DNA from: Thioalkalivibrio sp.
GTDB lineage: Bacteria; Pseudomonadota; Gammaproteobacteria; Ectothiorhodospirales; Ectothiorhodospiraceae
Assembly: GCA_007136145.1 (NCBI GenBank)
Contig: SLHN01000291.1
Location: forward strand, 1-9,402
Reading direction: 5' to 3'
DNA: 9,402 nt
Numbering within the stretch: the first letter of the stretch is position 1; every line of letters starts with the position of its first letter. A program made the position numbers and the translations under genes. The notes below the pieces were generated by a model. It searched no databases and was not told the DNA's origin. It saw only the letters and a list, made by a program, of their open reading frames with translations. Shown here piece after piece: positions 1 to 6,495 of this stretch.

Positions 1-31
1 ACCCGTGTGAGACAAATCCAGAGAGGCTCCC

Positions 32-145
32 ATGCTGATCGGCTATGCCCGTACCTCGACCCTCGATCAGAAAGCCAGCATCGACGCCCAGGTCCGCGAC
101 CTGAAGGCGGCGGGGCGGTTGAGGTGGAGCATCGGGACGGGATGA
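32..145 (+). pseudogene. Truncated 5' end of a serine recombinase (resolvase/invertase family)
   Basis: The frame opens with MLIGYARTSTLDQ, followed by a segment reading DAQVRDLKAAG. This is the catalytic N-terminus of resolvase/invertase serine recombinases: the YxR-(T/S)-S block contains the nucleophilic serine (S9) and its neighbouring arginine (R7), and is followed by the usual Q..L...G helix. Homology stops after about residue 28; the reading continues with unrelated residues to a TGA after 37 codons. Full-length members have about 180 to 200 or more residues, so the rest of the catalytic domain and the DNA-binding HTH are missing. A GAGAGG Shine-Dalgarno at 21-26 supports the ATG at 32. 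The loss is abrupt rather than a simple frameshift, since I see no continuation of the family sequence in another frame. It is most likely a relic of a Tn3-like or invertase element at a recombination junction beside the CRISPR locus. Confidence 0.8.
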
Positions 146-169
146 CCGAACTAGCTCCACATTGCGTTT

Positions 170-198
170 CTGATTGGTCCCAAGGTAGGGCCGATCAG
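170..198. repeat. Imperfect inverted repeat (11-bp stem, 7-nt loop) at the 3' end of the WYL gene
   Basis: The arms CTGATTGGTCC (170-180) and GGGCCGATCAG (188-198) can pair over 11 positions around a CAAGGTA loop, with two G-U wobbles in the plus-strand RNA. Read on the minus strand, the same two positions become mismatches. The right arm covers the stop codon of the minus-strand WYL regulator. There is no T-run on either side, so it is not a canonical intrinsic terminator. It could be a weak transcript end for the regulator gene, a remnant of a mobile-element end, or chance. Confidence 0.35.
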
Positions 199-1043
199 TA
201 GCTATCAAAGCGATTCGGTATCCATATTTCCTGAATTGAGTCACCGAAGAACCGGTATCGCAGCGCCCTCTCCACATAGCGACATAGAGCCAGACGAACG
301 TCACGAACGGCAAGGCGCCCGAATTCCTGGCGTGACCGACCCTCATGATGTTCCAGACGCAGGATCTCTCGGATGTTTTCCGGAAGGTTGGGATTAAGGT
401 TAAAGGTTAGGGTGAGTCGCTCATTCCAGTCTTTGTCAGCGTCACATGACACGAATCTAGAGCGGTCGCTGTCGCCAATAACGCGAGAGATTCTGGATGG
501 CACAAGGTCAATGTAGAACCCCGGCTGATGGTCGCTCCAGGATGCGTAGCCGCGGAAATGAGCCCGGGCGAAATCGCGTACCAGCGTATGCGGGCTGAAC
601 CAGACTGCGGCCGTCCGCCTCTTCGACACGTACTCGATCGGGACGGCACGCCGTTGGACACAGGCCCGATACAGCGTGCGGAAATACCGAGCATTCGGCT
701 CTCGAAACCCCATCGCAGCCACGTCTTCAACCGGAATCCCGAACCGTGGCGATTCACCGACTGCTTCTGCGAATCGCGCTTCGCCGCGAACGATATCGAT
801 CAGAGCACCGGGGGCAACGGGAGCGAATTCCGGTTGAACACGGGGGCGATCCGTATCGGGATCGATGCTCGCGGCCAGCAACTCAAGTCGATCGCCAAAC
901 TCCCGCCGGTATGGTGCAAGGATTTCCCGCTGCACATGCTCGCGCGTTCGCCCCAGCAACTGACCGAGCCGCGCTCCGGTAACGCGTCCTTCCCAGTACA
1001 CCAGGTATTCGAGGAGCGCGTATTTAATCTTCCATTTTCTCAT
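195..1043 (-). CDS. WYL-domain transcriptional regulator, BrxR/CapW type
   Basis: A 282-residue protein with three parts. Residues 1-75 are a winged-helix region containing LLEYLVYWEGR, the motif that opens BrxR/CapW regulators. Residues about 125-190 are a WYL domain, with IEYVSKRR, the core FSPHTLVRDFARAHFRGY, then FYIDLVPSRISRV. Residues about 205-265 form the C-terminal dimerisation domain (LTLTFNLNPNLPENI, then VRDVRLALCRYVERALRYR). Such proteins repress phage-defence operons (BREX, CBASS) by binding palindromic DNA, and a WYL protein (Sll7009) represses the type I-D locus of Synechocystis 6803. Here the gene is divergent from the cas operon, 84 bp away, with a palindrome at its own start. 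The ATG at 1043 was chosen because homology begins there; the frame stays open further upstream but would run into cas6, and it offers no good start. No Shine-Dalgarno precedes the ATG, so the transcript may be leaderless. The ligand of the WYL pocket is unknown. The role as cas repressor is inferred. Confidence 0.9.
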   Translation of the reverse strand: MRKWKIKYALLEYLVYWEGRVTGARLGQLLGRTREHVQREILAPYRREFGDRLELLAASIDPDTDRPRVQPEFAPVAPGALIDIVRGEARFAEAVGESPRFGIPVEDVAAMGFREPNARYFRTLYRACVQRRAVPIEYVSKRRTAAVWFSPHTLVRDFARAHFRGYASWSDHQPGFYIDLVPSRISRVIGDSDRSRFVSCDADKDWNERLTLTFNLNPNLPENIREILRLEHHEGRSRQEFGRLAVRDVRLALCRYVERALRYRFFGDSIQEIWIPNRFDSY

Positions 1044-1064
1044 GTGTGAGAAATTATCACATAT
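1042..1064. promoter_or_regulatory. 23-bp palindromic operator candidate between the WYL gene and cas6
   Basis: The left half ATGTGTGAGAA (1042-1052) and the right half TTATCACATAT (1054-1064) are inverted around a central A at 1053. Nine of the eleven base pairs are symmetric, including an unbroken TGTGA/TCACA pair. The site is AT-rich in a GC-rich surrounding. It overlaps the start codon of the minus-strand WYL regulator and lies about 63 bp upstream of cas6. BrxR/CapW dimers bind inverted repeats of this size in their own promoters, so this is the best candidate for the binding site. The assignment is inferred from position and symmetry. Confidence 0.7.
1053..1061 (-). promoter_or_regulatory. 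Possible extended -10 promoter element for the WYL regulator
   Basis: On the minus strand this reads TGTGATAAT, eight of nine matches to the extended -10 consensus TGnTATAAT. No convincing -35 hexamer is found 16-18 bp upstream, as is usual for extended -10 promoters. Transcription would start within a few bases of the ATG at 1043, giving a leaderless or nearly leaderless message, which agrees with the lack of a Shine-Dalgarno. The element lies inside the palindrome, so a bound repressor would block it. The cas-direction promoter is less clear; TATTAG at 1062-1067 is only a weak -10 match. Confidence 0.3.
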
Positions 1065-1114
1065 TAGAACTGGACCGATCCACTTTTGATCCGCACACTG
1101 AACGCATTCCAATC

Positions 1115-1120
1115 GGGAGA
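1115..1120 (+). promoter_or_regulatory. Ribosome binding site deciding the cas6 start
   Basis: GGGAGA lies 7 nt before the ATG at 1128. This favours the ATG over the in-frame TTG at 1086, which has no purine-rich sequence in front of it. Confidence 0.75.
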
Positions 1121-1127
1121 CCGCGGC

Positions 1128-1838
1128 ATGCGCATCAGAATCGATTTCGGAGGGAACCCCCAGCACGTCCAGTTCACGGACTCCATGAATGCTGCGCTCG
1201 TGGCGGCGTTCGTGGCAGCGGGTCTGCGTTCGGAAGAAGTCGTCGGCGAGTCGGCCGAACCCTGGACCTTCGGCATGGAGGCGCACTCACATCCGGGCCG
1301 CAAGCGTCGGGTACGTTCGGTCGTCGTGTCATCACCCTCATCCCGGTTTGACGCGATCGCCGCTCACCTCGATCCAGCGGCAATCGCGACAACTTCCTGC
1401 AACGGTGATGTTATCGATGGCACGGGCGCCCGCGTTCTGCCCTGCGACGATCTGCCGGGGACGACGACCGAAGTGATGATCGGCTTCATCAGCCCGTTCC
1501 TGTTGCCGATGAAGAAGAATGGTCACGCAAAGACCCGTTTCCACGAGGAATTGCCGGTTCGCGAGGCACCTGTCGCGTTGAAGACAGGCCTGGAGCGTCG
1601 CGCCAGACGTTCACTGGATCTCGGCATCGCCATTGATCCATTGAGTGCCGCCACCGACGGCCAGCGCAAGCACCTGATTCAACTACGCAGGTTCTCCTCC
1701 GGTCGCCGAATGATCCTGCCAGGCTTCGCTGTCCCCATCACCCTGCGTGGGGCTCCCGAGGATATCCGCTTCGCCTACCTCGCCGGGTTCGGTGCCAAGA
1801 CCCGAAACGGTAACGGCTGCCCCGCCCTGATGCAGTGA
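1128..1838 (+). CDS. cas6: Cas6 crRNA-processing endoribonuclease (type I-D)
   Basis: A 236-residue RAMP-fold protein. The C-terminus has the Cas6 glycine-rich loop, LAGFGAKTRNGNG at residues 218-230, which fits the family pattern GxGxKTxxGxG that contacts the repeat RNA. The N-terminus (MRIRIDF) looks like the first ferredoxin-like beta strand. A candidate catalytic histidine is H53 or H55 in EAHSH, near the position where many Cas6 proteins carry it; H132 and H139 are other options. Cas6 cuts each repeat of the pre-crRNA to release guides and may stay bound to the 3' handle. It is the first gene of the operon, just right of the palindrome, and ends 7 bp before cas10d. In the usual I-D order cas6 follows csc1, so its leading place here is unusual. 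Overall similarity to other Cas6 proteins is low, as is normal for the family; the call rests on the C-terminal motif and context. Confidence 0.9.
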   Translation: MRIRIDFGGNPQHVQFTDSMNAALVAAFVAAGLRSEEVVGESAEPWTFGMEAHSHPGRKRRVRSVVVSSPSSRFDAIAAHLDPAAIATTSCNGDVIDGTGARVLPCDDLPGTTTEVMIGFISPFLLPMKKNGHAKTRFHEELPVREAPVALKTGLERRARRSLDLGIAIDPLSAATDGQRKHLIQLRRFSSGRRMILPGFAVPITLRGAPEDIRFAYLAGFGAKTRNGNGCPALMQ

Positions 1839-1845
1839 GGCCAAG

Positions 1846-4770
1846 ATGCTGACCCTCTCTCGTGAGTTGTTCCAGACCTTCATGCGCACCGTGGTCATTC
1901 GGGGTGCTTTTTCTGCCGAGGAACGCACCCTCGGCACCGGCCCGCTCGCGGAAAAGACGGCCCGCGATATTGAAGCCGGCAGGCGCATTGATCATCGCGT
2001 TCCCTACCTCTGCCGGGTCTCCGGCAAGGGGGGGGTGAGTGCCGGGACGGATTCGATCCGCCGCCTGCGTTTTCGGAACGTAAGCCTCCTCGATCACATG
2101 GTTTCCGTCGCCCGTGGCGCGGCGGTCTTCGCCGAACTGGACCTGCGGGCTTGCGGGATTCCGGAAGAACGCATACGCCCCCGGATCAGCCTGTTGATTG
2201 CCATCGGGTTCTTGCATGATGCGGACAAGATCCTTGCGCGCAGTCGGGCCGAGGACCTGACGCCGGATGATATCGCGGGGCTGCTCCCACGGTACCACGT
2301 GGACGCCTTTTTTCAGGATGCGGGCATCACCGTTTCGGCGGCCGACATCTGGTCAATGATCCAGGAGGTCGAGGTGAGCCGCGCCGGCTCGCTGCGCCCG
2401 GGGATGCGGCTGCTTTCAGCCGAGGAAACCGGGGATTGCCAGTACGTCCGTCTCGCCGATCGCCTGGATGGCATCTTTCTCAAGACGCAACCGGATCCTT
2501 CCCCGGCTGTTATCCGGGGACATCGGCAGCGTCGCGAAAAGTGGGGCATCGAAGGTGTCGTGGAAGAGTTGGCAAGTTTCGGCGGCTTCCGCAGCCAGGT
2601 GTTCGCCGGAGGATGGCGACCAGTGCGCGTTCGGTCCCCGCATACCCCCTTTCTGGTCAATCAGTTGCAACGCGGCATGTCGGCGGCCGTACAGGACATG
2701 GCACAAATGCCGCCGCTGATGGAGATTCACCACGACGGCGAGTTCCTCGCCATCATCCCCGAGGAAATAGCGGATCCGGCAATTGCGGCGACGATCGAGC
2801 GTGCTACCCGGCGCCTTCGGTTGCCGATGCGGGTGATGACCAATCCCAAGGGCACCCGCGACATTCTGGATGGTGGAGCCGGGCCAGCGGATCTGCGGTA
2901 TGTTCTTGAGAGGAACCCGCGCGAAGCCTCGAAAGCACTATTCCTTCATGCAAGCCTCGTTGCCGATGCTGCCGGCTTGCGCGAGCCGATTGACGCGCTG
3001 CTGGCGCCTCTGGGATTTCCCCCGAATTACGGAGGCTTCGAAACCTTCTCGGGGCAGCATTACCAGGCATGGCCATCGCGCGACGACGACAGCCCCACCA
3101 TGACGGCTATGCGCAGTGAGGCCGCGATGATCGCGATTGCCATGGGCTGCGCGGAACCGGAGGAACGATCCCTGGCAGCCAGGGTTCCGGATGCGGCAAC
3201 GCGCGAAGCCGAGTTGGTGGCTGTGCTGGCCCAAAGCGCGCTGCCGCCGCCGGAGTGGTTGCTTGGCATGAGGCACAAGCTGAGTCGTCAGACACTCCTG
3301 GCAGCCCTCGCCTCAGGCGTTGCCGAACAGGACACGGAATGCCGGGAGCGAATTTTCGGCGAAGAAGGCCTGCTGCGGCTCTGGCTTTGCGGCGACGGGG
3401 CCGAACGGCTTGGCCTGCTGGCGAAAATCCCGGATCCTGCAGTCCTCATGGATGCTGCGGCGGGCTGGCTTCGTGCAGCGATGACGCGGCGCTTTCTTGC
3501 CGGGGACGAGAGCGCGGAAGGCCGTTGTCATTTCACCAATCTGCCGGTCAGCCTTGCCGGCCGGATCGATACCAAATCGGGTCTCGATGGCGTGAACGTC
3601 AGTGCGTTTTCCGGCCGCGAGGGGCGACCGGAATCGTTCGAAAGCAGCAAAGCGCAGACTCTGGTTTCCGCTCCGGCTGCGGCCGAGCACCGCTTGCGCA
3701 CGTTGCTGGGCGAAGGCCGAAAAGGCGAAGTGCCCGCATATGTTTCCTCCCCCACGATGATGGGCCTGTTTGCCAGTCTGAACATGCGGGCCGACGACGA
3801 TTCCATTCAAATCAGTCCGTACGACCTGATGCGTCAGGAGAAGAAACCGGGAAGGAAAGTCTGGCCGGAGGCGGAGATCTATGGGCAGCGCATCCTGTTC
3901 GCTCGGCATCTTTCGGTCCCGTCCAGGATGATGGAAGCCATTTCCCTGGTGCGAATGATGATGCAATCGGCGCTGCGCTTGTCACGACCGGTTCACGTTT
4001 TTCAGGGTCTCCCCGTTCCCGAAAATGCCTACGTGCATTTCGACTTTCTGCCCGATGCGGTGAAGCGCGGGCTTGGCGGGCCATCGCTTCGGCTGGAGCA
4101 AGTCCCGGATGCCGTTGACTTTCTCAATGTCCTGGAGCAACTAGGTGGCACCCCGAATCTCGGGCTTGAGGTTGCGCTGCGTTATGCCGACCCCGCCACC
4201 CGGTTTGGCGCCGCCTGTGAGGCGCTCGCCGTACTCAACCGGTTACCCGAGGAGCAACAAAAGCGCCTCGGCAACCTGAAATTCACTCTGCGCGACTTCA
4301 CAAGGAGCCCCGACATTCCCATGAACCAAAACGACAATGTTCTGATCGATTTCGCGCGAGCAATGACGCGCGTTCAGGCCGCGCCGGCACGGGATGCAAG
4401 CAACGCCGAACGCATGCTCGGTTTGAAGGTTGCGCTGGCTGCGGTGGAAAGCTGTGCCAGTGCCATCCACCAGACGGGAACGGAAACCCTGATCGCGGCA
4501 ATTGCCGGGGAGTTGGAGAACGAGTTCATGCGCTCCTCGCGCTTGACGTGGCGCGGCAAGGACAAGGAACTTCCATTCCCGCGCAGAGCAGCACACGAGG
4601 CGGCCACCGTTTTTGTTGAGCACGTCTGGCCGATCGCGTTCCGCAGCCGCCCGCCGGCATCCAAGGCCCGCCGCATCGCCATGGCCGTCTATCAGGTTGC
4701 GTTCGAAACCGAGTCTTACCGGAAACGCAAGGAGACCGAAGAGACCGCCGCCGCCCCCGAAAAAGCCTGA
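1846..4770 (+). CDS. cas10d: Cas10d/Csc3, large subunit of the type I-D effector, with HD nuclease domain
   Basis: A 974-residue protein, a normal size for Csc3. An N-terminal HD domain spans about residues 75-215: H84 in LLDHMVSVARG, the H124-D125 pair in GFLHDADK, and a later aspartate in YVRLADRLDG (D205). In type I-D this domain supplies the DNA-cutting activity absent from the separate Cas3' helicase. The middle has VSAFSGREGRPES (585-597), characteristic of the family. The palm-like region near 715-740 (HVFQGLPVPENAYVHFDF) has no GGDD, so nucleotide cyclase or polymerase activity is not expected, as is known for Cas10d. Around 560-615 only one cysteine (C561) is present, so no four-cysteine zinc finger is seen. 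The helical C-terminus (about 826-974) matches the part that doubles as small subunit Cas11d. TGAGG at 1836-1840, on the cas6 stop, precedes the ATG by 5 nt. A run of eight G at 2028-2035 lies upstream of the HD motif. Confidence 0.95.
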   Translation: MLTLSRELFQTFMRTVVIRGAFSAEERTLGTGPLAEKTARDIEAGRRIDHRVPYLCRVSGKGGVSAGTDSIRRLRFRNVSLLDHMVSVARGAAVFAELDLRACGIPEERIRPRISLLIAIGFLHDADKILARSRAEDLTPDDIAGLLPRYHVDAFFQDAGITVSAADIWSMIQEVEVSRAGSLRPGMRLLSAEETGDCQYVRLADRLDGIFLKTQPDPSPAVIRGHRQRREKWGIEGVVEELASFGGFRSQVFAGGWRPVRVRSPHTPFLVNQLQRGMSAAVQDMAQMPPLMEIHHDGEFLAIIPEEIADPAIAATIERATRRLRLPMRVMTNPKGTRDILDGGAGPADLRYVLERNPREASKALFLHASLVADAAGLREPIDALLAPLGFPPNYGGFETFSGQHYQAWPSRDDDSPTMTAMRSEAAMIAIAMGCAEPEERSLAARVPDAATREAELVAVLAQSALPPPEWLLGMRHKLSRQTLLAALASGVAEQDTECRERIFGEEGLLRLWLCGDGAERLGLLAKIPDPAVLMDAAAGWLRAAMTRRFLAGDESAEGRCHFTNLPVSLAGRIDTKSGLDGVNVSAFSGREGRPESFESSKAQTLVSAPAAAEHRLRTLLGEGRKGEVPAYVSSPTMMGLFASLNMRADDDSIQISPYDLMRQEKKPGRKVWPEAEIYGQRILFARHLSVPSRMMEAISLVRMMMQSALRLSRPVHVFQGLPVPENAYVHFDFLPDAVKRGLGGPSLRLEQVPDAVDFLNVLEQLGGTPNLGLEVALRYADPATRFGAACEALAVLNRLPEEQQKRLGNLKFTLRDFTRSPDIPMNQNDNVLIDFARAMTRVQAAPARDASNAERMLGLKVALAAVESCASAIHQTGTETLIAAIAGELENEFMRSSRLTWRGKDKELPFPRRAAHEAATVFVEHVWPIAFRSRPPASKARRIAMAVYQVAFETESYRKRKETEETAAAPEKA
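4302..4307 (+). promoter_or_regulatory. Internal Shine-Dalgarno inside cas10d
   Basis: AAGGAG within the coding sequence, the same core as the site ahead of csc2 (4783-4788). It is 13 nt before the in-frame ATG at 4321 and 7 nt before an in-frame ATT at 4315. It would drive separate translation of the C-terminal small subunit. Confidence 0.5.
4321..4770 (+). CDS. cas11d: Probable Cas11d small subunit, translated from inside cas10d
   Basis: Same frame as cas10d, starting at Met826 and giving a 149-residue, mostly helical protein (roughly 16 kDa). Type I-D, I-B and I-C systems that lack a stand-alone small-subunit gene are known to make Cas11 by internal initiation near the 3' end of the large-subunit gene; several copies then line the effector and hold the non-target strand. 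Supporting signs here are the absence of any separate cas11 gene, the strong AAGGAG at 4302-4307, and a length typical of small subunits. The 13-nt spacing to the ATG is longer than ideal; the rare start ATT at 4315 (spacing 7) would give 151 residues. This is an inference and no protein evidence is available here. Confidence 0.55.
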   Translation: MNQNDNVLIDFARAMTRVQAAPARDASNAERMLGLKVALAAVESCASAIHQTGTETLIAAIAGELENEFMRSSRLTWRGKDKELPFPRRAAHEAATVFVEHVWPIAFRSRPPASKARRIAMAVYQVAFETESYRKRKETEETAAAPEKA

Positions 4771-4796
4771 CCGTTCCGGAACAAGGAGAACACACC

Positions 4797-5804
4797 ATGA
4801 ACCTCGACACCCTCAAACCCTACCTCGGCGACCTCAACTCCATGCTCTCCATCACGGAAGTCGATGCCAAGAAATCGTATGCCCAACCCGCGTTGAAAAA
4901 CCTGGGCTCAGCGGTTCTTGTGGTCCTCCGTGAGGTGATCTCGCCAGCATCGTTTCGCAATGCGGAAGCCGAAATCACCGACATCGAGGTGAACGGTCGC
5001 CGGCATGTCCGAGCCGTGGCGAACAAGTTCAAGTTCGGCGAGCGCGCGCGCGGCCTTCAAGTCCTGCGCTATTTCGGCTCAGGCGGCAAGGCGGCGCAGA
5101 ACAAGACGGCCTTCCATGGCAAGGAGAAGCCTTCCGCCAAGTTCGATCTGAACACCCTTGTCTTTGGCGACAGCGCCAACCATGGGTCCAAGGTGCTTCC
5201 GGTCAAGGCGAGCGCCCAGTATTCCGATGCCGTTTCGATTCAGGACTACTCGGAAGCGGTCGATCTGACCTTCCACAACCGCGCTGCGGAAGACGGCTCA
5301 CTGTGGGACGCCGAAGGCAAGAAGAACTCCAGCAACCTGTTCGAACGCCATTTCGTGAAACCGGGAACGCTGTTGCTGCAAACCATCGCCTTCAATGGCA
5401 AGGTTGCCCCGGTCGAGGCGCTTGAACACTTGCTACTGAGCCTGGGTCTTGCCGGCGCCTATGGCGGAGCAACGTCCATCTATGGCGTCAACGTCCGCAA
5501 CCATATGGTTGGTCTTTTCGCGGGGCATCTGGAACGCGACCTTTCCAGCCCCTATGTCGCCATTGACCAGCTCCGTTCCGGCGCACAGGTCGATGCATCG
5601 GACCCGGCTGCGATCCAGGAAGCGCTTTCCGCACTGTACCGGGCCGCCTGGCCGGTTGAAATCGCCGGTGAGACGGTTGCCGACTTGCAACGCGATCTCA
5701 TCGCCCGACTGGAAGCCGACGACGCACGCTTGCGTGAGCGTTACACGACCACGGCTGCGGAGGTCGGAAAATACTTCGATGCCTGGTTCGAGGGGATTGG
5801 CTGA
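4797..5804 (+). CDS. csc2: Csc2, the type I-D Cas7 backbone subunit
   Basis: A 335-residue protein, the usual length of Csc2. Family-typical segments are FDLNTLVFGDS (116-126), the following lysine-containing stretch to SAQYSD (139-144), the block NLFERHFVKPGTLLLQTI (180-197), and the glycine-rich LAGAYGGATSIYGVNVRNH (218-236). Csc2 is a RAMP-fold protein that polymerises along the crRNA spacer and presents it to target DNA. A strong AAGGAG at 4783-4788 lies 8 nt before the ATG, in the 26-bp gap after cas10d. This is the best ribosome binding site in the operon, consistent with the multiple copies needed per complex. Its stop overlaps the csc1 start (TGATG), implying coupled translation. The last 45 residues are rich in charged residues and likely helical. 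Confidence 0.95.
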   Translation: MNLDTLKPYLGDLNSMLSITEVDAKKSYAQPALKNLGSAVLVVLREVISPASFRNAEAEITDIEVNGRRHVRAVANKFKFGERARGLQVLRYFGSGGKAAQNKTAFHGKEKPSAKFDLNTLVFGDSANHGSKVLPVKASAQYSDAVSIQDYSEAVDLTFHNRAAEDGSLWDAEGKKNSSNLFERHFVKPGTLLLQTIAFNGKVAPVEALEHLLLSLGLAGAYGGATSIYGVNVRNHMVGLFAGHLERDLSSPYVAIDQLRSGAQVDASDPAAIQEALSALYRAAWPVEIAGETVADLQRDLIARLEADDARLRERYTTTAAEVGKYFDAWFEGIG

Positions 5805-6481
5805 TGCGCACCCCGGACGTGACCCCGGTTCGGGCGGTCACCCTTACGCCCCTGCATTACCACAGTCTTGCCGTTCCTTCGGGAAGCGCCACGATTGCGG
5901 CCTTTCTCGCAGACCGGTCAATGGCCTATGCACTGGCCGGCGCGATGGGGGCGCTGGCTCCGTCTGCCGCCCTGCCGCAGAAGGATTACCGGCGGGATCT
6001 CGGGGCCTTGCCGTGGCTCTGTTCGGCCTTTGAGGCGCGCAATCCGCGGCTACTTCCCGCTATCGGCAAGCGCCTGAACCTCGATACCGAGGGCGGGTAC
6101 TCGAAGAAGATCATGGATGCCACCGGAACGGGCAACCTCAAGACCTGGTTCTTCATTCAGGAAGTGCCCCCGGGCGTCGAATACGACGGGGCCATCTTCG
6201 GACCGGATCCGTTTCGCATGGCCTCGGTGGTCGAGGGGCGAGACGTCCGCGAGATCATTATCCGCACGGGCCGGCATCTGGCCGGCATCGTTTCCCTCAC
6301 CCGTGCGGATCCGGGAACCCCGATCCGGCTCAACGCCCACACGGCACATCTTTTTGGCACAGAACCGGAAGAGGATCCGGATATGGCCGTTGAAGTTTTC
6401 GCCTTGTACGACATCCAACTGACCGCGCCCATGGAACCCGACAAGGCGCGCGAAATCGTTGGTCGCTGGCGCAACTTCTGA
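5804..6481 (+). CDS. csc1: Csc1, the type I-D Cas5 subunit
   Basis: A 225-residue RAMP-family protein. The N-terminus (AVTLTPLHYHSLAVPSGSA, then a helix through MAYALAGAMGAL) and the central NLKTWFFIQEVPPGVEYDGAIF (111-132, read as two adjoining parts) are typical of Csc1, as is the C-terminal strand VFALYDIQLTAP (198-209). Cas5-type subunits bind the 5' handle of the crRNA and help hold the large subunit near the PAM-reading end of the complex. The ATG overlaps the csc2 stop by one base, so it is probably translated by ribosomes finishing csc2. It ends 14 bp before cas3'. Length is in the normal range and no key segment appears to be missing. Confidence 0.93.
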   Translation: MRTPDVTPVRAVTLTPLHYHSLAVPSGSATIAAFLADRSMAYALAGAMGALAPSAALPQKDYRRDLGALPWLCSAFEARNPRLLPAIGKRLNLDTEGGYSKKIMDATGTGNLKTWFFIQEVPPGVEYDGAIFGPDPFRMASVVEGRDVREIIIRTGRHLAGIVSLTRADPGTPIRLNAHTAHLFGTEPEEDPDMAVEVFALYDIQLTAPMEPDKAREIVGRWRNF

Positions 6482-6495
6482 CCACGGAGATTCTC

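Noticed and set aside
5..17. GTGTGAGACAAAT at the left edge, resembling half of the palindrome at 1042-1064
   Set aside because: Only eight consecutive bases match, there is no inverted partner, and the window edge hides the context; chance is the simpler explanation.
1086..1127. Earlier TTG start for cas6
   Set aside because: No ribosome binding site precedes the TTG, whereas the ATG at 1128 has GGGAGA 7 nt upstream and begins at the first predicted strand of the fold.
1044..1286. N-terminal extension of the WYL regulator frame
   Set aside because: The extension would overlap the first part of cas6, carries no homology, and the family N-terminus begins at the ATG at 1043.
3255..4118. A 287-codon plus-strand frame inside cas10d, and a 217-codon minus-strand frame at 3313-3966
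   Set aside because: Both are shadows of cas10d with arginine/proline/serine-rich composition and no family match.
4771..4796. Terminator or separate promoter in the gap between cas10d and csc2
   Set aside because: The 26 bp hold only the csc2 ribosome binding site; no hairpin with a T-run and no promoter hexamers are visible.
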